Source of the DNA: Fibrobacter sp.
Lineage (GTDB): Bacteria > Fibrobacterota > Fibrobacteria > Fibrobacterales > Fibrobacteraceae
Reading direction: 5' to 3'
DNA: 64,000 nt
Assembly (NCBI RefSeq): GCF_017545445.1
Contig: NZ_JAFWOM010000067.1
Location: 62,001-126,000, forward strand
The translations under genes were made by a program, and so were the position numbers. Below the pieces are notes generated by a model, which did not search any database, was not told the origin of the DNA, and worked only from the letters and a program-made list of their open reading frames with translations. Every line of letters begins with the position of its first letter. Positions within the stretch are counted from its first letter, which is position 1. This document shows, one piece after another, positions 25,732 to 34,104 of the stretch.

Positions 25732-26348
25732 TCAAGATTCTCTTTGTTTGCCATGGGAATATTTGCAGAAGCCCCATGGCAGAATTTGTCATGAAAAAAC
25801 TGGTACGCGATTTGCCAGCAGTAGGAAAGCGCAAAATTAGTTCGTCCACAAAATTTGGAGTCGAGACGGACACAGCACTTTCCGCCACGGACTTTGAAAT
25901 TGCCTCCGCCGCGACAAGCACCGAAGAAATCGGAAATCCGGTGTACCCGCCCGCAAGGCGCATGCTCGCCAGTCACGGCATCGACTGCAGCGGGAAAACG
26001 GCACGCCAGATGACCGTCGCTGACTACAACCATTACGACTACATCGTGCTCATGGATCAAAATAACCTGCGGAATCTCCGCTGGATTTTACCCCGTGACA
26101 TTTACGAACGCGAACTAGCACAGTTTCAAGACGCTCGAAAGTCCGCACAGTATCGGGATGCTCGGAAACCTGCGCAGAACCATGATGTTCGCGAATCCAG
26201 CACGCACAAGATTTCTCTCCTCATGGACTGGGCGGGTAAAAGTCGCGACGTTGCAGACCCTTGGTACACCGGCGATTTTGAAGCTACCTGGCAAGACGTG
26301 AACGAAGGCTGCAAAGCCATGCTCCAGTGGTTTATTGAAAATCATTAA
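25728..26348 (+). CDS. Low-molecular-weight protein tyrosine phosphatase, enlarged
   Basis: 206 residues against the usual ~150. The P-loop is complete (VCHGNICRSPMAE, Cys8 and Arg14) and the general-acid segment is DVADPWYTGDF. Extra length lies in two places: about residues 26-65, and residues 131-157, where three 27-base tandem units encode AQFQDARKS, AQYRDARKP and AQNHDVRES. The insertions sit between core elements, so activity is plausible. The ATG overlaps the stop of the OhrR-like gene (ATGA); substrate unknown. Confidence 0.88.
   Translation: MIKILFVCHGNICRSPMAEFVMKKLVRDLPAVGKRKISSSTKFGVETDTALSATDFEIASAATSTEEIGNPVYPPARRMLASHGIDCSGKTARQMTVADYNHYDYIVLMDQNNLRNLRWILPRDIYERELAQFQDARKSAQYRDARKPAQNHDVRESSTHKISLLMDWAGKSRDVADPWYTGDFEATWQDVNEGCKAMLQWFIENH
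26118..26198 (+). repeat. Three tandem 27-base units inside the phosphatase gene
   Basis: Units at 26118-26144, 26145-26171 and 26172-26198 encode nine residues each with the pattern AQxxDARKx. They sit in frame and lengthen the protein. Confidence 0.8.
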
Positions 26349-26352
26349 ACAG

Positions 26353-26380
26353 CAAAACCGGCTCAAGCGAACCGGTTTTC
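26353..26380. terminator. Bidirectional terminator between phosphatase and glycoside hydrolase genes
   Basis: AAAACCGG / CCGGTTTT stem with A-run and T-run flanks, between two convergent genes. Confidence 0.75.
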
Positions 26381-26436
26381 ATTTATTGTGCAGACAATGT
26401 TATTTAAGCAAACTGCACAAATTACCCAAATAACAA

Positions 26437-28365
26437 TTACTTCACAGAAACGCTAAACATCTGCCCGCTAGAACGCGGTTTCACCAAATAAACGCCGGAA
26501 CGATTGACCGCCATACGAGTTTTCGCCTGCAAATCAGCGGTGCCCGTAGCCATGAACCTTGTGACAAGCCGCCCTTGCATATCAAACACATGATATTCCA
26601 TTTCGGCAACATTCAAGTGCACGCCGCGCGAATGATTCAATGACGTTAACGTCGGGTCCTTGAAATCCAACCAGTCGATATTGACATAGTTCCCGACAAT
26701 TTCCATCTTGAGCACATGTTCGCCCTTGGGGAGTTTCACCATGCCTGCATCAAGAGTCTCATAAGAATCCCAACCCGCGCTCTTTTCAAAAGCAATATTG
26801 TCAATTACTACCTTGTCATCAACATACAATTTCATTCCTGTATTCTCAGAAGTAGTCGCATAACGAACTTGTAAAGCATATTCCTGTTCACGATCAATAT
26901 TCACTGTGTATTCCAGCCATTCGCCTTCTTGCGTGTAACCGATGGCATAACCATCAACCGCTTTTACGATATCGACAGCGTCTTCGCGATACTCGCCGCC
27001 CTTGTTGTCATCGTCCTTGTCGAGGAACGACTTGCCCGAACCGCCTACATCGTAATTTTCGACTTCGACTTTACCAGGAATCTCCATAGCCGTATCCTTG
27101 TAAGGGGCTTGCGGAATAATCGGCGTGATATACACACGATAGCCATACTTGGTATTCGTAATGTTTACCGGTACCGTAATCTTGCCGTCGTTTACATCGT
27201 ATTCCTTATCAGATACCAGATTCGTTGATGGAACAGCCTTATCCTTGTTTTCCCATACAACATATTCTACAGAGACATTTACCTGACTGCCAAATTCTGC
27301 AGGGATGCCCGAAATGTTCACATTCACATCGCCCTTGGTGTTGCCGCCAAGCACAATACTTGCAAAGCCCTTCTTCTTGTCGAGAGCGGCAAAACCATCT
27401 ACGCCATCGCTCTTGTCGTTCGGCGGTGTCACTTTAGCCATGTAACCGCTCATGTCGCCATACCACTTATAAAGCCACCAGCCGCCACCACGTTCATTGT
27501 CCTTGGTGAGAAGGCTCCCCAAACGACCTGGAAGCGGTACAAACCACCAGGAAATCATTGCGCTTTCGACGCCGTGACGTTCAAACTTTGCAATAAACGG
27601 CACCGACAAACCCGGGCAACCTTCTTCGGAATGCTCCGTCGAAGAATATTCGTTGATGCTCAGCGGACGCGGAGTCACGTTATACTTTTTTTCAAGTGCG
27701 CGGTAGGTTTCGACAGCTCCAACAAAGCCACCACTCCCCCACTGGTGCCAGCTCACGACATCGGGCAAGCAGTTATTCTGTGCACAATACTTGATAAACG
27801 CTTCCATTTGCGAAGCATGGTAGAAAGAGTACGAAGGGCCGATAATCTTTGCACCAGGGTCCATCTGCCGAATCAAATCGTAAGTCTGTTTCCAGAGACC
27901 GGAATTGAAGTCGATATTCGATTTCCAAGTGTCATTCGGCTCGTTCCAGATTTCGTAACCGTCAAAATTCTTGTTGTTTGATTTAAGCTTGTCGTTGATG
28001 ACGGATTTCACTTCGTTTTTCCAATGGTCCATATTCTGGAACTTGTAGGGCCATCCCGGCAGCACATCCGCAAGGCGAATTTGGATTTTGGCACCGATGC
28101 TTTCGACACGAGGCGCCACAAGGAAAGCCCCGCCAATCGGCTGTTGGCGACCGTTACCACTACGCGCCGGCGAAAGGAACACGTTCGGTTTGAGCGGAGC
28201 GACATCACGCTCGATATTGCTCGGAAGAGTCTCGGTAAGGCCGTAAAGCGAACCCGTCGCCACATGCGTCACCGGCTTGATGCTATCGCCAAGACTTACA
28301 CCCAAATTCACCGCGGCCTGAGAAGCAGAAACCGCCAAAAATAAAAAGAGAAATTTGTTTTTCAT
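26437..28365 (-). CDS. Secreted clan GH-A glycoside hydrolase with CBM6-like module
   Basis: 642 residues. Signal peptide (FLFLFLAVSASQA); catalytic (beta/alpha)8 domain to about 330 with acid/base Glu in YEIWNEPND and likely nucleophile Glu in PLSINEYSS, a GH39/GH5-like pattern; a beta-rich segment; a CBM6-like module at about 425-560 (GKVEVENYDVGGSGKSFLD, GEWLEYTVNI, VNIDWLDF); and a basic C-terminal domain (YHVFDMQGRLVTRF) as on many Fibrobacter secreted enzymes. Substrate is probably a plant cell-wall glycan; the GH family number is uncertain. Monocistronic between two terminators. Confidence 0.85.
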   Translation of the reverse strand: MKNKFLFLFLAVSASQAAVNLGVSLGDSIKPVTHVATGSLYGLTETLPSNIERDVAPLKPNVFLSPARSGNGRQQPIGGAFLVAPRVESIGAKIQIRLADVLPGWPYKFQNMDHWKNEVKSVINDKLKSNNKNFDGYEIWNEPNDTWKSNIDFNSGLWKQTYDLIRQMDPGAKIIGPSYSFYHASQMEAFIKYCAQNNCLPDVVSWHQWGSGGFVGAVETYRALEKKYNVTPRPLSINEYSSTEHSEEGCPGLSVPFIAKFERHGVESAMISWWFVPLPGRLGSLLTKDNERGGGWWLYKWYGDMSGYMAKVTPPNDKSDGVDGFAALDKKKGFASIVLGGNTKGDVNVNISGIPAEFGSQVNVSVEYVVWENKDKAVPSTNLVSDKEYDVNDGKITVPVNITNTKYGYRVYITPIIPQAPYKDTAMEIPGKVEVENYDVGGSGKSFLDKDDDNKGGEYREDAVDIVKAVDGYAIGYTQEGEWLEYTVNIDREQEYALQVRYATTSENTGMKLYVDDKVVIDNIAFEKSAGWDSYETLDAGMVKLPKGEHVLKMEIVGNYVNIDWLDFKDPTLTSLNHSRGVHLNVAEMEYHVFDMQGRLVTRFMATGTADLQAKTRMAVNRSGVYLVKPRSSGQMFSVSVK

Positions 28366-28385
28366 ACCACATCCTTTTTACCACA

Positions 28386-28416
28386 ATAAAAAATACCCCC
28401 ATAAAGGGGGTATTCC
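28386..28416 (-). terminator. Terminator of the thioredoxin-like gene
   Basis: Minus strand AATACCCCC-TTTAT-GGGGGTATT followed by TTTTATTG: a 9-base perfect stem with a T-run. Confidence 0.85.
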
Positions 28417-28454
28417 ACAGCAATTTGAGCGTTTTTATTGTCGGATTGACAAAA

Positions 28455-29273
28455 CTACTTGCAAGTAAATCCCTGCAACTCAAGCCCAGCGCGCATTTCG
28501 CCGTAAGTCGAAGTGCGCTTCATGTCCATCGCCTTCATGAATCGGCAATCGTTGTCGATATGCATCTGGAAACCCGTCATCGTCGGGGCCACCTCGCCCT
28601 TGCCACTCGCGCGGATATGTTCCATCATCTGGTCGCGCCTGTCGAACTGCTCCGGCGGCACAAACACATCCGTCACGATATCAACATTCTCAATTTCTGA
28701 ATCGCCGAACACAAACGAAATCGTCACAAGATTCTTGAGTCCATTGAACTGGCCATCCACCTTGCAGACAAGATTCTTGTGCGCATTCTTCTTTTTCGGT
28801 TTGCTCTTCGCCTTTTGCGTCGCATTCGGCTTCGGCGTGTAATCCAAAGCGCTCAGAAGTTCGGGCTCCTTGATAACGCCCACGCGCTGGTTTATAATGC
28901 GACCATCCTTGATGAAAAAGAACGTCGGAAACGCCTGAATCGGGAGCGTATTCTTGATTTTCTCGATATTAGGCTCGTCAATCCCGATAGACGCAATCTT
29001 GATATCGCTGTAATTTTTTGCAATACCGATAAGCGTCGGAATCATGACAAGGCACGGCGGGCAGCTCGTTGACGAAACTTCAAGAATCACAGGTTTCTTG
29101 GAATGCAGAATTTCCTTTTCGAAATTGTCATCGTTGATTTTAACGATTTTAATATCTTCGTCTGCAGAAGGCGAGCCCTTCGCAAATGCGTTACCGGATG
29201 CACCAGCAATGAGAACCGCAGACACTACAAAAGCAGAGAGCTTCATCGCAAAATTTTTTCTTAAGCCGATCAT
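28455..29273 (-). CDS. Exported thioredoxin-like protein with C-terminal extension
   Basis: 272 residues from ATG 29273 (AAGGAA upstream). Signal peptide to about residue 31 (VLIAGASGNAFA), thioredoxin domain about 40-150 with a CPPC active site at 71-74 (SSTSCPPCLVMIP) and the cis-Pro loop IQAFPTFFF. A Lys-rich linker (KAKSKPKKKN) leads to a ~110-residue C-terminal domain with three Cys that I do not recognise. The CPPC motif is atypical of reducing periplasmic thioredoxins. Redox partner unknown. Confidence 0.85.
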   Translation of the reverse strand: MIGLRKNFAMKLSAFVVSAVLIAGASGNAFAKGSPSADEDIKIVKINDDNFEKEILHSKKPVILEVSSTSCPPCLVMIPTLIGIAKNYSDIKIASIGIDEPNIEKIKNTLPIQAFPTFFFIKDGRIINQRVGVIKEPELLSALDYTPKPNATQKAKSKPKKKNAHKNLVCKVDGQFNGLKNLVTISFVFGDSEIENVDIVTDVFVPPEQFDRRDQMMEHIRASGKGEVAPTMTGFQMHIDNDCRFMKAMDMKRTSTYGEMRAGLELQGFTCK

Positions 29274-29419
29274 TTTCGATTCCTTAGTTTTTGTGATAAG
29301 ATACAAAAAGAATCAGTAGCAAGTATGTTGAAATGAAAAAATGTCAGCAAAGAGCCCACTTGCATCACGGTAGCAAACAAGATATATTCATAGGAAAATA
29401 TAACAAGGAGCATTTCCAC

Positions 29420-30214
29420 ATGATGGACAAAATGGGCGATCGGATGAAATTATACGAAGGAATTGAAGCCAATCGAATCCTTATTCCAGGCCTTCCGATT
29501 TGTGTGCGTGTTGACGGGCGGGCGTTTCACTCATTTACGCGGGGGATGGAGCGGCCATACGATATCGGCATGTCGAATGCGATGATTGAAACGATGAAGT
29601 ATCTTGTCAACGAAACAGATGCGTTGATAGGCTATGTTCAGTCCGATGAAATCAGTCTTGTTCTGTCCGATGTCAAGGAACCTCTGTTCGGCGGAAGAGT
29701 TTCGAAACTGACCTCCGTCATCGCAAGCGTGGCAACGGTGGCGTTCAATCGAGAAATCGCGAAATATTTCCCGGATAAGGGAATGGCGACTTTCGATTGT
29801 CGTGTCTGGAATGTACCGAACAGGACCGAAGCTGCGAACACCATCCTTTGGCGTGAATTCGATGCTACCAAGAATTCAATCTCCATGGCAGCACGATCCG
29901 TCTATTCTCATGCGCAACTGAAAGACAAGAACGGTTCCGAGATGCAGGACATGCTGATGTCGAAAGGTATCAACTGGAACGATTACCCGATATTTTTCAA
30001 ACGCGGAACATACGCAAGGCGAGAAACCTTCGAAATCAGGCTACCCAAGGACGAAATCGAAAAATTGCCACCTAAACATGAATGTCGCGCCAATCCTGAA
30101 AAACTGATTATCCGCAGCGAAATACGCCTCATCGACATGCCGATTTTCAGTAAGGTCCTAAATCGCGAAGAAGTCATATTCGAAGGGGCGGTACCAAGGA
30201 CTGCTGAAATTTGA
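29420..30214 (+). CDS. Thg1-like 3'-5' RNA polymerase
   Basis: 264 residues from ATG 29420, which follows AAGGAG by 9 bases; the upstream in-frame extension is not convincing. Metal-binding blocks of the Thg1 fold are intact: VRVDGRAFHSFTRG and GYVQSDEISLVL. The tail FFKRGTYARR resembles phage and bacterial members. Eukaryotic Thg1 adds G-1 to tRNA-His; bacterial Thg1-like proteins repair truncated tRNA 5' ends. Bacterial copies are rare and scattered. It is divergent from the thioredoxin gene and opens the accessory island, so transfer is likely. Confidence 0.87.
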   Translation: MMDKMGDRMKLYEGIEANRILIPGLPICVRVDGRAFHSFTRGMERPYDIGMSNAMIETMKYLVNETDALIGYVQSDEISLVLSDVKEPLFGGRVSKLTSVIASVATVAFNREIAKYFPDKGMATFDCRVWNVPNRTEAANTILWREFDATKNSISMAARSVYSHAQLKDKNGSEMQDMLMSKGINWNDYPIFFKRGTYARRETFEIRLPKDEIEKLPPKHECRANPEKLIIRSEIRLIDMPIFSKVLNREEVIFEGAVPRTAEI

Positions 30215-30284
30215 CCTCGTAAAAAATGGTCCTTTCAGTCATATTAATCCCGTCATTTTCCACAACCCCCACTGTGAACTGACA

Positions 30285-30309
30285 CCGGCTCCGCAACGCC
30301 CAGCTTGAC
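30285..30309 (+). repeat. Left copy of 25-base direct repeat bounding part of the island
   Basis: CCGGCTCCGCAACGC-CCAGCTTGAC, matching 23 of 25 positions at 34022-34046 in the same orientation. Confidence 0.65.
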
Positions 30310-30394
30310 TTCAAGCATAAGTTGCCTTGAAATAGCCGTACTTTTTCACAATCGCACTTCTATACTTTTGTATTATTTACCAAGAAGAATCCTT

Positions 30395-31197
30395 ATGACA
30401 ATTGACGAAATTAGACAACTTATAAAAAATGATGAGCACCGTTGCCTTGAGTTGAAAAAATCAACAGGCGAATTAAAAGATGGCATGCAGTCCGCTTGCG
30501 CTTTCCTCAACACAGAAGGGGGATGGCTAATATTCGGTGTTGCTCCGACATCGCTCAAAGTGACAGGCCAGATTGTCAATGACAGTACACAGCGAGATAT
30601 TGCCTAGGCATTGGCAGCTCTTGAACCAACTATAGACGCAAAAGTACAGTATATCAAGGTTCCTGAAATTGAAGGGCATCAATTGATCGCAATTCATTTT
30701 GAGGTTTAACTCCGGATAACATCAAGGAGTCGCACGAATCGTTCCCTTACAACGTTCGCATCGCTCAGGTCCTTTACCAAGCAACGTATTTGGAAAGCTG
30801 GGGGACCGGGGTTCATCGCATGGTTAGCTTCTGCCAAAAGCAGGGATTGCAAGAACCGGAATACTTGGTGGACAACAATGGGGTTCACATCACATTTTGG
30901 AAATCAACAGCAACCATACAAAAGACCATACAAAAGGATCCCGAAACCATACAAAGGGCCATACAAAAAAGTCTAGAAACGCGGGGAATCACTGTAACGG
31001 ATTTCCAGATGAATATCCTAGTGTTCTTTTGCCTCCATCCCGAGGCGACACGCAAGAATTACATTGCCTCTGGGAAAGACATCTCCGAAGGTGGTACCAT
31101 ATCCAACATATCCAGACTTCAGGAACTTGGGCTTTTGCGCCGAGAAGGAGGACGCAAGGACGGACGTTGGGTAGTCATTGTTGACGGATTGAATTAA
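30395..31197 (+). pseudogene. Broken AlbA_2/AAA_4 (Schlafen-like) DNA-binding protein gene
   Basis: The first 70 codons from ATG 30395 encode the AlbA_2 start (LELKKSTGELKDGMQSACAF, then GGWLIFGVAP). A TAG at 30605 interrupts it; homologous coding continues (ALAALEPTIDAKVQYIKV) to about 30700, then jumps by deletion of the central ATPase-like part to GLTPDNIKESHESFPYN, YLESWGTGVHRMV and a C-terminal winged helix (SNISRLQELGLLRREGGRK) ending at 31197. Clearly a nonsense plus internal-deletion relic. Intact relatives are regulators or defence-associated. Confidence 0.85.
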
Positions 31198-31361
31198 CTC
31201 AAACTCCCTCCTTGAACGAAACGCCAAAGACGGGGCTTAATAACAAGGGAAAACAAGAAAATGTTTTTTTGGTGGGGGATCGATTTCGACCCCTTTGTCG
31301 CCTATCATAGTCCGTCATTTTCTGTCACACGCATTATCTATCTTTCGGCAGCGGAGGCCTT

Positions 31362-31559
31362 ATGGAAAAAGACACGTTCAGCGGTGCGATGTTTGCGTGG
31401 GTTAGGGCATCGGCGAACTCGACATGGAATGCCTGATAGCGGCATAGTCCTGTTCAAGGAAAATCGCACCCCCGGAGAGGCGCTGGAATCGAGCTACCAG
31501 TAAGCCTTCGGCACCGACTTCGACAGGAATGACGTCATAATCCTAAAAAACGCCCAATA
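31362..31559 (+). pseudogene. Degenerate copy of the 105-residue gene at 33473
   Basis: Starts ATGGAAAAAGACACG after GGAGG like the intact gene, shares its upstream block, then has an internal deletion of roughly 115 bases and in-frame stops. The 3' part keeps CACCCCCGGAGAGGCGCTGG and the final Asp-rich segment. Its stop falls at the edge of the 71-base repeat. Confidence 0.85.
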
Positions 31560-31626
31560 AAAATGGCGGATCAGTCTGCCCGCCTAATTAAGTTGAACCT
31601 GGGTCCTTCGACCAGTTCACTATTAA
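31556..31626 (+). repeat. 71-base direct repeat, copy 1
   Basis: About 67 of 71 positions match 33237-33307 in the same orientation. It contains GGCGGG-N8-CCCGCC and a second hairpin, TGAACcTGGgTC-loop-GACCAGTTCA, with two bulged bases. The two copies enclose the Fic and DUF3800 genes. Confidence 0.85.
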
Positions 31627-31643
31627 GTTCGTGGTGACACGCT

Positions 31644-32243
31644 TTATTTGAGTTTCAACAGGCAGTTATCGAAAAGGAATCTGAATAGGTCCGTGTTGTC
31701 GTTTGTCTCGTAAAAGGCAATCAGCAATTTCTTGTACTCGGGCACCAGTTCCTCGGGCACGACGATGATGCCGCAACCGTTGGAAATCAGGATGTGGTTC
31801 GCGAAGAGTGTCGCGGACCTCTTGTTCCCGTCGATAAAAAGCCGGCCTCTTGAAATGTACAACTGCGCCTTTATGGCCCTCTCGTACACGTCTTCGATGG
31901 CGAGAATTTCTTGCAAATTGTCCTTTACCACGCTCTCGATAGGAATCTCGGGCTTCCATGCGGTTCCGCCGATACTCACGGGCACGTCCCTCAGGGTGCC
32001 CGCCGTGTAATAGAAGCCTTCTTCTACAAGCTTGTTGATGTAACAAAGGATGTTGTAGTCCGAGGGGGCGGTTACCACGCCCTCGTCAAGGATGAACTGC
32101 CATGCGTGTTTCAGGTTGTTGATTTTTTGCACATCGCTTACAGAGAGGTTACTTATCTGCCCGCCCTCGACAACGGTCTCGGTGTCTAAGAACGTGACGG
32201 CCATGCCCTCGAGCCTTGCTTGCTTGTAGATGGAATCCACCAT
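31644..32243 (-). CDS. Fic-domain protein with altered catalytic motif, probably 5'-truncated
   Basis: 199 residues from ATG 32243. The Fic core motif reads RLFIDGNKRSA at 134-144: the canonical HxFxDGN(G/K)R has Arg134 instead of the catalytic His, so AMP transfer is doubtful. The frame stays open upstream for about 95 codons with protein-like sequence (QITKNNIEARSLKRKIRELV) but no plausible start and no ribosome site at 32243, suggesting loss of the 5' end. It follows a palindrome and the DUF3800 gene. Probably a decaying effector or toxin-like gene; function unknown. Confidence 0.72.
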   Translation of the reverse strand: MVDSIYKQARLEGMAVTFLDTETVVEGGQISNLSVSDVQKINNLKHAWQFILDEGVVTAPSDYNILCYINKLVEEGFYYTAGTLRDVPVSIGGTAWKPEIPIESVVKDNLQEILAIEDVYERAIKAQLYISRGRLFIDGNKRSATLFANHILISNGCGIIVVPEELVPEYKKLLIAFYETNDNTDLFRFLFDNCLLKLK

Positions 32244-32511
32244 GTTGCGCTTGGCGAGGTCGATGTTCTTTTTGACGGCTTCGGAAAGTTCACCCTCCTC
32301 GTATCCTAGCTTTTTTAGCTCCTTGACAAGCTCGCGGATTTTCCGTTTTAGGCTGCGGGCCTCGATGTTGTTCTTCGTTATCTGGTTGAACAGTGCTTCC
32401 GAGTAGACGCCGACAAACTGCGTCCTGGAAATGCCGCTGTCACGCTTATGGGTGCTTCGTAAATATGTGAAACATTTTGAGTGATTTTTATTGTCCTCGC
32501 GCAGCCCGTGT

Positions 32512-32535
32512 AAACCCCTCGAATTCGAGGGGGTT
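32512..32535. other. Perfect palindrome between DUF3800 and Fic genes
   Basis: CCCCTCGAATTCGAGGGG at 32515-32532 with flanking AAA/TTA pairing. It could be a weak terminator or mark the recombination point where the Fic gene lost its start. Confidence 0.5.
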
Positions 32536-32538
32536 AAA

Positions 32539-33237
32539 TTAGGCGGGGAACATTTTCTTTTGAAGAGGCTTAATGAACTGTTTTCTCAATTCACGCTTGC
32601 TATGGAATATCAGTTGTTCCGATCTGGATAACTCGCCATGTTCGCATTTTAAATCAAGCAGTTCGAGAGTGCAAATCAAGTCCGCTACTTGGAACAATTT
32701 GTAGTCAATAGGTAAGACTTTTCTATACGAATAAGTCGATAGCTCCGTTGACATCGCAAAATTCAAGATACGGTTCAACTCCGTTTGCCCGTTATCATAA
32801 TATAAAACAACGTCGTCAAATTTTTGGAAAAAAGCAAGATTGTCTCGAATGAACGAAGATAAAACCTTAGCCATTTGCCCTTCTAGCAAGAAGGCATCAT
32901 CAAATAATTTCTTTTCAAAGACGAATGTTCTGTATTGAATCGGGCATCTCATCGCAAAAAAGAAGAGACTTGCAAAAAGGGCTCTCCTTTTATTTGGAGG
33001 TTCGTTTGCGTAAATTTCTTCTCGGCGAATCAGCGGAGCTGTGTGAATAGCAAATTTTTCACCATAACCCAAGGAACGAACCTTCGCATCTAGGTTGCGG
33101 ACCTGCTCGGAGATGTCCATAGATTGGTCATGAAGGATCATCGTGATTATGTAATAGGGCGTAATATGGTTGTAGGCACCAAAATCTCCGCTTTCATCCA
33201 CAAAAATGCTAAGGCTGTTGTTCACGAACGCTTCCAA
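32539..33237 (-). CDS. DUF3800 protein
   Basis: Up to 232 residues. DUF3800 hallmark FVDESGDFG near the N-terminus, the central VVLYYDNGQTELNRIL and the later QVADLICTLELLDL, a RNase H-like fold pattern. Start is uncertain: TTG 33237 coincides with the edge of the 71-base repeat, while GTG 33225 has GGAAG upstream. DUF3800 genes are frequent in defence and mobile islands; the activity is not established. Codons are richer in A+T than in the adjacent Fic gene. Confidence 0.8.
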   Translation of the reverse strand: MEAFVNNSLSIFVDESGDFGAYNHITPYYIITMILHDQSMDISEQVRNLDAKVRSLGYGEKFAIHTAPLIRREEIYANEPPNKRRALFASLFFFAMRCPIQYRTFVFEKKLFDDAFLLEGQMAKVLSSFIRDNLAFFQKFDDVVLYYDNGQTELNRILNFAMSTELSTYSYRKVLPIDYKLFQVADLICTLELLDLKCEHGELSRSEQLIFHSKRELRKQFIKPLQKKMFPA

Positions 33238-33307
33238 ATAAAAATGGCGGGTCAGTCTGCCCGCCTAGTTAGGTTGAACCTGGGTCTTTCGACCAGTTCA
33301 CTATTAA
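33237..33307 (+). repeat. 71-base direct repeat, copy 2
   Basis: Partner of 31556-31626. It starts exactly at the DUF3800 start-codon region, so the repeat forms the 5' flank of that gene. Confidence 0.85.
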
Positions 33308-33472
33308 TATACCTAATTTCGGCAAAAAAGTCAAGTAATTGTTACGATCTGGTCAAAAAAAGCGTTAATTCCTCCAAAATTCACATTTGGTGAACTTTTC
33401 ACGTAACAATATACTTATTTACCATGTCATTTTCTGTCACGAACATTATCTATCTTTCGGGGTGGAGGCCTT

Positions 33473-33790
33473 ATGGAAAACGACACGTTCGGCGGCGCGA
33501 TACTCGCATGGGTCAAGAGCGCAATGGCGTTCCTGAAAGTCCAGGCGGGCACGGGCGACAACCTGCTCGAAGAAGACATCCGGGAAGGGTTCACCGACTA
33601 TTGCCTATGGTCCACGTTCCGGCCGGAATGCATCGACACCGACGGCGAGCTTGACATGGAATGCCAGGACAGCGGCATGGTCCTGTTCAGGGAAAACTGC
33701 ACCCCCGGAGAGGCGCTGGAATCGAGCTACCGGCAAGCCTTCGACACCGACTTCGACAAGGACGACGTTATAGTACTGATGGAAGAATGA
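33473..33790 (+). CDS. Small acidic protein of unknown function (105 residues)
   Basis: ATG 33473 follows GGAGG. Strongly acidic with a Trp-rich N-half (GAILAWVKSAMAFLKVQ, FTDYCLWSTFRPECIDTD) and an Asp-rich C-terminus (DTDFDKDDVIVLMEE). A decayed second copy at 31362 and conservation of the ~50 bases upstream (33424-33472 against 31313-31361) show a real, duplicated gene. Codons are GC-rich. An immunity-type or anti-restriction role would fit the acidity but is speculation. Confidence 0.65.
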   Translation: MENDTFGGAILAWVKSAMAFLKVQAGTGDNLLEEDIREGFTDYCLWSTFRPECIDTDGELDMECQDSGMVLFRENCTPGEALESSYRQAFDTDFDKDDVIVLMEE

Positions 33791-34104
33791 CGCCGCCTTT
33801 TTACTTGGTGGGGGAAGGTGGGACTAAAGTCCCAACTGTTCGGCTCGATCATGCCAGCCCGCAAGCGGTCTGTCGCGACACTCGCCTTGCACAGTTGTCC
33901 CCTGCCTGCAGCCGCTTTGTCCGCGGGTTCCGCAGACTGTCATCCCCGCGAAGGCGGGGATCTCCTTTCCAATCCGCGTCCAAACCGTCTTCCGGTCACC
34001 CCCTCTGCGGGGCCTCAGACGCCGGCCCCGCAACGCCCCGCTTGACCGCAGACAACCATTAGAGTATTTTAAACAAAGTCAAACATTCTCCAGAGACCCG
34101 CCAA
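33791..34104. other. Gene-free GC-rich repeat region
   Basis: Holds GGTGGGACTAAAGTCCCAAC (hairpin), CATGCCAGCCCGCAAGCGGTC, the inverted copy of the 26-base palindrome at 33938-33963, and the right copy of the 25-base direct repeat at 34022-34046. Short open frames on both strands are explained by these repeats. I see no gene. Confidence 0.7.

Noticed and set aside
31261..31503. 80-codon open frame before the Fic gene
   Set aside because: It arises from reading the decayed copy of the 105-residue gene out of frame.
31556..31626. Integron attC site
   Set aside because: A GTTGAAC core and bulged hairpin are present, but the hairpin is only about 24 bases, the paired core is missing and no integrase is visible.
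33791..34062. Short open frames in the GC-rich repeat region
   Set aside because: Both strands are open only because of palindromic repeats; no ribosome site or similarity.
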